Positions 21,489 through 28,945 of a stretch of DNA of 31,683 bases are shown in pieces; position 1 is the first letter of the stretch, and the number at the start of each line of letters is the position of its first letter. Both the position numbers and the translations under genes were made by a program. The notes beneath the pieces are model-generated. The model searched no databases. It was not told the origin of the DNA and was given only the letters and a program-made list of their open reading frames with translations. Location: the IMG/VR virus record IMGVR_UViG_3300038306_000104, positions 1 through 31,683 of that record; one strand, given 5' to 3'. This DNA is from a virus.

Positions 21489-23390
21489 TTGAAATCTAAT
21501 GTTAAATTATTAAAAACAGATGCAGTTACTGGTAAAGTATCTGAGATAGATGTTAACCATGCAGAAATATCACGAGATGGTTTAAGAGCAGTGGATTCTG
21601 GAGTATTTACATTCACATCAAAATTAGATATAAATATAGGTGATGAGATTAAATATATTCAAGATGTTGCAAACACCAAACATCTCCGTGGGGCATATTT
21701 GTTTCAGGGAACTGTGTTAGATGAAAGTGGATATAATGTAGATCCAGTGGATCAAACACATTCAACTATATCAGGTTATACAAATTATGAAGGATTAGAT
21801 TATTCATTAAATACAATACCCAATCATAAGTTTAGAGGAATGTATGAAGGAACAGTATTATCTAGTGGTAAAGGTGCAATACTTGAAAATAAACTACAAG
21901 AGGACGGAACTACACCTGTTCATGATTTTTCTGGTGATTTTGAAATATATGCTTGGGTAACTACTCCATCATCAGGAACTGCTGGTGTAATATATTCTAA
22001 AACTGATATTAATGATGTAGGAATAACATTAAAACTTAATAAATCTGGAAGTAATTTCTATCCAAGTTTTGATTTCAAGAATAATTCAGGAGGAAGTTCT
22101 AAAAATGTAAGTACGTATGGAGTAAAAAATATAACATATAACTCAACAGCATTAATAAGAATACAACGTGTAGGGAATGATTTTAATTTATATATGGTGG
22201 ACGGAACAGAAAATACACCATTTAGTTCAGTAGATGGTAACTATCCATATAATCCATCATACCCTCATAGTGCAGGATCTTTTAATGTTCCATCACAAGC
22301 AACCATTGGATCTGATGCCTCTTCTTGGTCAGTAAATTCTGTTATTGGCACAGCAAATAAATTTGGAGGTGAATTACATCAACTTAGAATATATTGTGGA
22401 GGTAATTTAGATCATCAAAGTGCATCACAAATATTCTCATCCAGACCAATACCATTAATCATGAAGTTAGCTGGTACTATATGGAAGATAGAATCTAATT
22501 TGGATGAAAAGAAGGTATTTGTAAAAGGGTTTGGAAAAGTAATTACAGATACCTTAGTTAGTGAGACATTATTAACAACAGGAACAACAACTGGTGAATG
22601 GTATTCAGGGTCAGGTGCTAGAATATTAACAGCATTTACAAATGTATCCTCACAGGAGGTAGTAAGAGCAATAATAGCAAAACTGAATACAAAATTATCT
22701 GGAACACAGACATTCAAACTAAGTGTTATTGACACAACTGGAACAAGTGCAAATATAAATACATATACTGCTGAAGGTAATTTTCTTGAAATAATAAATC
22801 AATTAATGATGATAGGTACTGGAAATGCAAATCCTACATCATTCTATATATCACCAAGAGGTAAATGTATAATAGAAGTTAAAGACATTGATATGACTAA
22901 CACGTTAACGTTCAAACATGGTAAATATCAAATTAGTCAAGACGGATTTGACGATACAAGTACGGTAAATGACTTGTATGTGTCAAGCCGTGCAGGTGGA
23001 AGTTTTGGTATAGTTCATGCAGATAACACAGTATCAATTAATAAAATAGGATTATATTCAAGGAGAATTTTAACACCACAATTAACTGATGCAGCAGCAG
23101 TTACAATATTCAAAGATAATTTTATAGGAGAGTTTAACAGTATTAACACTAGATATACAATACAGTGTCCATTCTTGTTGGATTTTATTAGAGAAAATTT
23201 TCAAGTAAAAGTGATAAATTCAATCAAATCATTAGATAAAAGTTCAACCATAAAATCTATAACTTGGACTTATCCTGAATCAAGAACAATAATAGAGACA
23301 GGTGATTTCTTACTTGATGGATTTGATTTAGAGAAAGTATCAGCAGATACCATAAACAATATAATCACAGATACTAACCTTAATCCATAG
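21489..23390 (+). CDS. Tail hub protein with inserted LamG-like domain, 633 aa
   Basis: Starts at TTG 21489, with a GGTG ribosome-site remnant 8-10 nt upstream and no ATG in frame nearby. The N-terminal ~60 residues (EISRDGLRAVDSGVFTFTSK, IGDEIKYIQD) and the part after ~315 (LIMKLAGTIWKIESN, KKVFVKGFGKVI, then a helix EVVRAIIAKLNTKL) look like one baseplate-hub fold of the gp27 type. Between them sits a jelly-roll module of ~245 residues (HLRGAYLFQGTVLDESGYN, FSGDFEIYAWVTTPSSG, ATIGSDASS, GGELHQLRIYCGG) with the phrasing of laminin-G/concanavalin-like lectin domains. The insert probably binds host glycan. Confidence 0.7.
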   Translation: MKSNVKLLKTDAVTGKVSEIDVNHAEISRDGLRAVDSGVFTFTSKLDINIGDEIKYIQDVANTKHLRGAYLFQGTVLDESGYNVDPVDQTHSTISGYTNYEGLDYSLNTIPNHKFRGMYEGTVLSSGKGAILENKLQEDGTTPVHDFSGDFEIYAWVTTPSSGTAGVIYSKTDINDVGITLKLNKSGSNFYPSFDFKNNSGGSSKNVSTYGVKNITYNSTALIRIQRVGNDFNLYMVDGTENTPFSSVDGNYPYNPSYPHSAGSFNVPSQATIGSDASSWSVNSVIGTANKFGGELHQLRIYCGGNLDHQSASQIFSSRPIPLIMKLAGTIWKIESNLDEKKVFVKGFGKVITDTLVSETLLTTGTTTGEWYSGSGARILTAFTNVSSQEVVRAIIAKLNTKLSGTQTFKLSVIDTTGTSANINTYTAEGNFLEIINQLMMIGTGNANPTSFYISPRGKCIIEVKDIDMTNTLTFKHGKYQISQDGFDDTSTVNDLYVSSRAGGSFGIVHADNTVSINKIGLYSRRILTPQLTDAAAVTIFKDNFIGEFNSINTRYTIQCPFLLDFIRENFQVKVINSIKSLDKSSTIKSITWTYPESRTIIETGDFLLDGFDLEKVSADTINNIITDTNLNP

Positions 23391-23399
23391 TATAATAAT

Positions 23400-23408
23400 C
23401 TTTAAATA
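23400..23408 (+). promoter_or_regulatory. TATA box of the 199-aa virion protein gene
   Basis: CTTTAAATA is centred 26 nt before ATG 23430. Confidence 0.55.
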
Positions 23409-23429
23409 TATAAACTTTTAAGTGATATC

Positions 23430-24029
23430 ATGGTTACATTAGTAGAAGGATCACAATATGAAGTCCCAACTTCAATCGATCCAAAAAACAACATTTGTGT
23501 TGTAAAAACAAGCACAGATGGAACAAAACAATGGTTTTATGGAGCTAATATAGTAACTAACGATGGAGACATCTACTATGCAAAAAGAGCATGTGGAGAA
23601 AGCCCATCAACCAATGAAAACTTTGGAGCAATAGCAGCAGGAGCAGGAGCAACCTGTGTTTTAAACAACCCAGCAAGCTCAGACACTACAGCAAAAGCAG
23701 ATGATTATGGTGAAGTAAACAATCCTATAGTCACTTCTGGAGCACAAAAAGACTGTACTACAGCATACCCAAAGACTAATGACGGAGATGCAGATAACAC
23801 TGGATCAGGTGTTGATGTAGTCACATACAAATTCTCATGGACTACCTCACAAATTGATACAAGTGCAGGCAACGCAATCACAGGTGGTTGTATTGTTGAC
23901 AAAGCAGCAACTCTAGCAGACGGTGTGAAAATCCTAACTCATTGGAACTTTAGTAGCCCAACTAGCTTCCATAAAACCAGTACAGATACATTAACATTGT
24001 ATGTTAATCACACAATGAATGGCGTATAG
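23430..24029 (+). CDS. Probable abundant virion protein, 199 aa
   Basis: A beta-rich, Thr/Asn/Gly/Ala-rich protein with four cysteines (CVVKTS, RACGES, ATCVLN, KDCTTA) and a fifth (GGCIVD), and a final strand TSTDTLTLYVNHTMNGV. Asparagine codons favour AAC (about 10 of 16), unlike the AAT-rich tail genes around it and like the capsid gene, hinting at strong expression. It has its own TATA box and a strong poly-T terminator. A tail-tip or decoration protein is likely; no family is recognised. Confidence 0.6.
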   Translation: MVTLVEGSQYEVPTSIDPKNNICVVKTSTDGTKQWFYGANIVTNDGDIYYAKRACGESPSTNENFGAIAAGAGATCVLNNPASSDTTAKADDYGEVNNPIVTSGAQKDCTTAYPKTNDGDADNTGSGVDVVTYKFSWTTSQIDTSAGNAITGGCIVDKAATLADGVKILTHWNFSSPTSFHKTSTDTLTLYVNHTMNGV

Positions 24030-24039
24030 TAATACATCA

Positions 24040-24062
24040 TTTTTTCTTTTTTTTTGCTTTTT
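24040..24062 (+). terminator. Strong poly-T terminator
   Basis: TTTTTTCTTTTTTTTTGCTTTTT lies 10 nt after the stop of the 199-aa gene, the longest T-run in the window. Confidence 0.65.
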
Positions 24063-24112
24063 ACCCCTAATCTTAACGGAATATTAATATACCATTAACC
24101 ATTATGTTAAGC

Positions 24113-24271
24113 ATGTCTAAATTATCAATGAGTAAGATATTTAATTTATTAGAGAAACTTAACATGAAATTTCCTGACGGAAAAGGTGGACTTGATGACA
24201 AAGTCAGATTTGAGGAAAAATTAAGTTTTAAATTAACTAAAGGTAATGGGAAGGTAATTAGTGGTAAATAA
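24113..24271 (+). CDS. Small basic protein upstream of the tail fibre, ~52 aa
   Basis: ATG 24113 is preferred to 24104 because the TATTAATATA box (24082-24091) lies 26-27 nt upstream. The protein is short, basic and helical (MSKLSMSKIFNLLEKLNM) with a Lys-rich end (LTKGNGKVISGK). Its stop shares a base with the fibre start (TAATG), so it is coupled to the tail fibre and may be a small fibre-assembly partner. That role is inference. Confidence 0.55.
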   Translation: MSKLSMSKIFNLLEKLNMKFPDGKGGLDDKVRFEEKLSFKLTKGNGKVISGK

Positions 24272-26631
24272 TGGTACGAAAAGCAATTTATAAACACGCT
24301 ACACAAGTAGATACTGCAACATATCCAGATGATGGTTCATCCCCAGTCGGTTCTAATGAATGGAATGAAGCACCAGATCAAGCAGGAATGATTGGTAATA
24401 CTCCAACAACATCAACAATTACAATAGCAACTGGTGTAGCAACAATAACAGATTCAGTTACAGTAGTAGCAGCAGAAACTGGCACTACTGACACTTTAGA
24501 TAAACTATCAATTACAAACACAAATGAATTCGATCTTGTATATCTCTTCGCAGATACAGGTGATACGATTACACTAACACATACTTCAAGCCCATCAGCA
24601 GACGGTCACATAGCAACTGTGAGTTCTGTAGATGAAACACTTTCTTCCACAACCCCAACAATACTTATCAGGAAAGGTAATTACTGGTACGGTTACGGTG
24701 GAGGAGTGGTTAATGCGGTAAGCGACATCGGGGATGTAACCATTACTTCAAACAGTGCAGGAGAGATTTTAAAATGGAATGGTTCAGCATGGGTTAATAA
24801 TACTTTAGCAGAAGCAGATATTGGTTCAGCAACAGCAGTTGCATTAAACACATCTAAAACAGGAATTACAAGTGGACAAGCAAGTGCAATAACAGCAAAT
24901 ACAGCAAAAGTTACTTACCCTTCAGCAGATTCAACTAAACTAGCAGGGATTGAAGCAAGTGCAACTGCTGACCAGACTGGTGCTGAAATTAAATCTGCAT
25001 ATGAGGCTGAGACTAATGCATTTACAGATTCACAATTTACAAAACTATCAAATATAGAGACATCAGCCACTGCTGACCAAACTGATGCAGAAATCAGAAC
25101 CGCAGTTGAAGCAGCCACTGACTCAAACGTATTCACTGATGCTGATCATTCTAAATTAAATGCTATTGAAGCAAGTGCCACAGCTGATCAATCCAATGCA
25201 GAGATTGTAGCTGCCGTAGAAGCAGGTACTGACTCAAACACATTCACTGATGCTGATCATTCTAAATTAAATGCAATAGAAGCAGCAGCAGATGTAACAG
25301 ATGCTACAAATGTAAATGCAGCAGGAGCAGCCATGTTATCAGATACAACCACAGCAGGTATGGGATTTGTAATTGATGAAGATACATTATCTTCTAATCT
25401 TGATACAAAAGTTCCAACACAACAAAGTGTAAAGGCTTATGTAGACTCAGTTTCAGCATCAGATATTTCATTACAAGGAGATTATAATGCAAGTACAAAC
25501 TCCCCAGATTTAGATACAGCCCCTTCAGGTATATCAAAAGGAGATCACTATGTTGTATCAGTAGCAGGTACATTCTTCAGTGAGGCATTACAGGCAGGGG
25601 ATTCACTAATTGCTAAACAAGATTCACCTACAACATTTGCACACTGGATTTTAACAAATAACAATTTAACCACACCTATTACAAACAACGAAGTATCAGT
25701 AACAGCAAACATTGCATTATCTAAATTAGCAACCGATCCTGTAGCAAGAGCAAATCACACTGGAACTCAAGCAGCATCAACCATTTCAGACTTTGATACA
25801 GAAGTTGCCAATAACTCAGCAGTAACATTAAACACTGCTAAAACAGGAATCACATCAGGACAGGCTAGTGCAATTACTGCCAACACAGCTAAGACTGGAA
25901 TTACAAGTGGACAAGCATCTGAAATTACAGCCAATACAGCTAAGACTGGAATTACAAGTGGACAAGCAAGTGCCATTACAGCAAACACATCAAAGGTTAC
26001 AAACGCAACTCACACTGGAGATGTTACAGGTTCAACATCATTGACTATCGCAACAGGTGCAGTAGATATTCCTATGTTATCTGCAACAGGAACAGCAAGT
26101 TCTTCAACATACCTTAGAGGAGATAATTCATGGGGTGCAGTAACTACATATTCTGCACCAACTATTGGAAGTACATCTATTGCTTCTGGTGCAACTGTTA
26201 CAACCATAGCAGGATTAACATTAACAACACCTAACATTGGAACACCTTCAGCAGGAATATTAACAAGTTGTACTGGTCTACCACTAGCAGGACTTACAAC
26301 ATCAGCAAAAACAGAAGCCCTAATTATCGCTTGTTCAGATGAAATTACTGCATTAGCAGGTACTGAAACAGCCAAATTCGTTTTACCATATGGTTTTGAA
26401 GTTACTAAAGTTAAAGGTTCATTAAATACAACAGGTGCATCCAACGTGGTTGCAACCATTCTTAGAGGTGCAAGTGCATTAGCAACCGTTACAATATCAG
26501 GTACTACAGCAGATGATGCATCTCCAACAAATACAACTGGATCAGAAAATGATGTTATCTCAATTTCCATCGGTGGAGCAGATGCAACTGCAACAGGATT
26601 AAAAATATACATAATAGGATATCGTACTTAG
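24271..26631 (+). CDS. Repeat-rich tail fibre, 786 aa
   Basis: The N-terminus (~1-150) has an attachment-like beta domain with RKGNYWYGYGGG. Then come three tandem 35-37-residue units beginning KL..IE.SATADQ (24937-25272), a typical trimeric phage fibre repeat. A segment with VPTQQSVKAYVDS follows, then 17-residue units NTAKTGITSGQASAITA (one near 24846 and three at 25831-25990). Next is LRGDNSWGAV, then a Thr/Gly-rich TLTTPNIGTPSAG and a C-terminal beta domain. All these elements are familiar from marine phage tail fibres. It probably trimerises and binds the cell surface. Coupled to the preceding small gene. Confidence 0.85.
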   Translation: MVRKAIYKHATQVDTATYPDDGSSPVGSNEWNEAPDQAGMIGNTPTTSTITIATGVATITDSVTVVAAETGTTDTLDKLSITNTNEFDLVYLFADTGDTITLTHTSSPSADGHIATVSSVDETLSSTTPTILIRKGNYWYGYGGGVVNAVSDIGDVTITSNSAGEILKWNGSAWVNNTLAEADIGSATAVALNTSKTGITSGQASAITANTAKVTYPSADSTKLAGIEASATADQTGAEIKSAYEAETNAFTDSQFTKLSNIETSATADQTDAEIRTAVEAATDSNVFTDADHSKLNAIEASATADQSNAEIVAAVEAGTDSNTFTDADHSKLNAIEAAADVTDATNVNAAGAAMLSDTTTAGMGFVIDEDTLSSNLDTKVPTQQSVKAYVDSVSASDISLQGDYNASTNSPDLDTAPSGISKGDHYVVSVAGTFFSEALQAGDSLIAKQDSPTTFAHWILTNNNLTTPITNNEVSVTANIALSKLATDPVARANHTGTQAASTISDFDTEVANNSAVTLNTAKTGITSGQASAITANTAKTGITSGQASEITANTAKTGITSGQASAITANTSKVTNATHTGDVTGSTSLTIATGAVDIPMLSATGTASSSTYLRGDNSWGAVTTYSAPTIGSTSIASGATVTTIAGLTLTTPNIGTPSAGILTSCTGLPLAGLTTSAKTEALIIACSDEITALAGTETAKFVLPYGFEVTKVKGSLNTTGASNVVATILRGASALATVTISGTTADDASPTNTTGSENDVISISIGGADATATGLKIYIIGYRT
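24937..25272 (+). repeat. Three ~35-37-residue tandem fibre repeats
   Basis: The units start KLAGIEASATADQ, KLSNIETSATADQ and KLNAIEASATADQ and end in FTD..H/FT. The last two are closely alike also in DNA, suggesting recent duplication. Confidence 0.75.
25831..25990 (+). repeat. Three 51-bp (17-residue) tandem fibre repeats
   Basis: Units of TAKTGITSGQAS(A/E)ITAN in tandem; an isolated copy lies near 24846-24900. The high DNA similarity makes the copy number likely to vary by recombination. Confidence 0.75.
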
Positions 26632-26640
26632 GAATAAATA

Positions 26641-27888
26641 ATGGATAAAGACTTTTTCCTGAAGAAAAGTAGGGAATATAATTCACCATTTATTACACAT
26701 CCATTTAGATATGCAGAAGCTGAAAGTGAACCTGATACACCGTCAAATATGACAGCACAACCAGCAAGTGGATCAATAATTAATTTATCATGGAGTGCTG
26801 TTGAGGCAAATCCGAGTGTAACAGGATACACAGTTGAAAAAAGTACTAACAATTCAAATTGGACTCCTGTTACAACCACATCTTCTACAAATCCAGATGC
26901 AACAGGTTTATCAGCAAATACATTATATTATTTAAGAGTTAAAGCCAATAATAGTTTAGGTTCAAGTCCATGGGTGTCAGTAAATACAACATCTGGTGTA
27001 ACAACACCAAGTGGAAGTAGAGCAGTTCTTGGAGGAGGAAGATATACAGGATTTGTAAATACAAATAATATGGAATATTTCTCTACATCATCATCAGGAT
27101 CTAGTGCAACTTTTGGTACTTTACTTGCTGCTAGATACGAACACGCAGCTGCTCATTCAACTACAAGAGGAATATTTGCATTGGGATACCCTCCTTCAGG
27201 CTCATCGATGGAGTATATAACAATAGCAACTACAGGAAATTCATCTAATTTTGGTACTTACAGTATTACCACCTCAGGTGCAGGAGGTTTAAGTGATGGT
27301 TCAAGAGCAGTGTTTGGAGGAACAGGTTCTACAGGAACTCAGTATTATGTAAATTATTATGTCACAATAGCAACTGCAAGCAATAGTACACTTTTTGGTG
27401 ATATGAGGTCTGGAAATTATCAGTGGACAAAATTCTATCAACCAGCTACAGTAGCATCACATACAAGAGGAATATTTGCAGGTGGAGGTTCTAGTTCAAC
27501 TCGTAATAAAATGGTTTATATCACAATAGCAACTGCAAGTTATTCTCAGGATTTTGGTAATTTGACAACGAATGAAAATGGAAAGAAAGGCACAGATAAT
27601 CGCACAAGAGGAATATTTTTAGGTAGTTGGGATTCTAACACTATTTGTTATATAACTATTGCAACATTGGGCAATGCCACTGACTTTGGTGATATGACAG
27701 TTGATAAAGCTTCTTTTGCTACTGCTGGAAATGGAACTTTAGGATTTTTTGCTGGAGGAAGAAGACGTGGAACTTATGCATGGCAGTCAGATATTGCAAA
27801 ATCTACAATAGCAACATTAGGAAATTCATCTAATTTTGGTAGTTTGAGTGCAGCTAAATCACAATCTACTGGTGTAGACAACAGTTAG
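26641..27888 (+). CDS. FN3 plus Kelch-like propeller tail protein, 415 aa
   Basis: It starts 9 nt after the fibre stop. Residues ~32-125 form an FN3 domain (DTPSNMTAQPASGSIINLSW, YTVEKSTNNSNW, NTLYYLRVKANNSLGSSPW). From ~127 on, blade-like repeats of ~45-50 residues follow with RG-I-F-A-x-GG at the front and MEYITIAT-x-GN-x-x-x-FG at the back, five or six copies, ending near GNSSNFGSLSAAKSQSTGV. This repeat is common in proteins of marine phages and probably folds as a beta propeller. A receptor-contact protein at the tail tip is likely. Confidence 0.75.
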   Translation: MDKDFFLKKSREYNSPFITHPFRYAEAESEPDTPSNMTAQPASGSIINLSWSAVEANPSVTGYTVEKSTNNSNWTPVTTTSSTNPDATGLSANTLYYLRVKANNSLGSSPWVSVNTTSGVTTPSGSRAVLGGGRYTGFVNTNNMEYFSTSSSGSSATFGTLLAARYEHAAAHSTTRGIFALGYPPSGSSMEYITIATTGNSSNFGTYSITTSGAGGLSDGSRAVFGGTGSTGTQYYVNYYVTIATASNSTLFGDMRSGNYQWTKFYQPATVASHTRGIFAGGGSSSTRNKMVYITIATASYSQDFGNLTTNENGKKGTDNRTRGIFLGSWDSNTICYITIATLGNATDFGDMTVDKASFATAGNGTLGFFAGGRRRGTYAWQSDIAKSTIATLGNSSNFGSLSAAKSQSTGVDNS

Positions 27889-27898
27889 TTTATATATT
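27889..27898 (+). promoter_or_regulatory. TATA box of the 263-aa gene
   Basis: TTTATATATT is centred 24-25 nt before ATG 27918. Confidence 0.5.
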
Positions 27899-27917
27899 GG
27901 AATAATTATTACATAAT

Positions 27918-28709
27918 ATGGATTATATTGAAATTTTTAATAAAAATAAAAATTTATCTACATTAAATGAAACCCAGATAAAAAAAATTATATCAAGATT
28001 ACCAGAATATAAGGAAGGTGTATCCCTAATAGGTCATGGAACATCACAAACAAGTTATTCATTACAAACAATGCAGATGATTAGTGACTCACCATTATCT
28101 AGAATGAAGCAATGTTTATCACAAATTGATCAAAAATATCAAGCATTACAATCAACATATTGGTCATTAGAAAAAAAGAAATTGTCAATATTAAAATTAA
28201 TTAATAAAACTGATGCTCATTCTAAATTACTTGTTAGTGAATATAATTCTTACATAGAGTCAAACACAGTATTAATGAATCTTACATTAAGGGAGATTGG
28301 TATGTTCCAAGATATGTATGATTCCATCAAAAAGAGTAATAATATACCTGATAATTGGACAGAAAAGGATTTTGAAAAACAAGAGATAGATCATATGATA
28401 AGGAGTTCATTTAGACTTGGTATTCAGGATTTAAGTTCTACTGGTCGTACATCAAATGCCGTTGTAGAATATTGGGAACAGTTAGGTATACATCCACAAT
28501 TAGCAGAAACATTGATAAAAGGATATTTAACATCAATTCAGATGAGGATAAATAAACAAGAATATGTTACTATTAATGAAATGTATGCTTTTTTAGATCA
28601 AATGGTATTAGAGTTCAAATATTCCTATAAAGATGCATTAAAGAGGATTGGTTTGAATGATATAGGTAGTGAAGAATTTATGGCTAAAGGAAATACAAAG
28701 CCACAATGA
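27918..28709 (+). CDS. Conserved marine-phage-type protein, helical, 263 aa
   Basis: An almost entirely helical soluble protein. Its central features (SRMKQCLSQIDQKYQALQST, then YDSIKKSNNIPDNWTEKDFE and a KQEIDHMIRSSFRLGIQDL helix) resemble, from memory, an uncharacterised protein found beside tail-fibre genes in cyanophages and pelagiphages. The function of that family is not established; it may help fibre assembly. The stop overlaps a tiny downstream ATG (ATGA). Confidence 0.65.
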   Translation: MDYIEIFNKNKNLSTLNETQIKKIISRLPEYKEGVSLIGHGTSQTSYSLQTMQMISDSPLSRMKQCLSQIDQKYQALQSTYWSLEKKKLSILKLINKTDAHSKLLVSEYNSYIESNTVLMNLTLREIGMFQDMYDSIKKSNNIPDNWTEKDFEKQEIDHMIRSSFRLGIQDLSSTGRTSNAVVEYWEQLGIHPQLAETLIKGYLTSIQMRINKQEYVTINEMYAFLDQMVLEFKYSYKDALKRIGLNDIGSEEFMAKGNTKPQ

Positions 28710-28756
28710 AGCAATTTTATTATCTATGTGGATTACCTAAAAATGTAGATGAATAG
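28706..28756 (+). pseudogene. 16-codon remnant resembling a sulfotransferase N-terminus
   Basis: It starts at ATG 28706 overlapping the preceding stop (ATGA) and reads MKQFYYLCGLPKNVDE before TAG. The same frame continues with YRLEPFWREE and another stop. The opening is like the start of phage and bacterial sulfotransferases (FYxxxGLPRxG), whose phosphate-binding loop begins at GLP. A decayed or deleted sulfotransferase gene is a possibility; a chance match is also possible in so short a stretch. Confidence 0.25.
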
Positions 28757-28945
28757 TATAGATTAGAACCGTTTTGGAGAGAAGAGTAAAATATTATATA
28801 AATGTTTTTAATAATGTAACAAATATCGACAAACGATAATATTTATATCATATAAGAACTAGAATTAAACATGTATACTAAACAATATTATATAACTTCG
28901 AAACATATATGGTATAAGGCAGGATAATAAATAATCTTGACTGTA
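28757..28945. other. AT-rich intergenic stretch before the giant repeat gene
   Basis: About 190 bp with several TATA-like sequences (for example around 28790-28800 and 28842-28850), but none at the usual ~26 nt before ATG 28946. No gene, hairpin or terminator can be supported. The giant gene may therefore have a leader of unusual length. Confidence 0.4.

Noticed and set aside
24846-25990. CRISPR-like regular repeats
   Set aside because: The repeats are in frame, without unique spacers, and encode recognised tail-fibre units.
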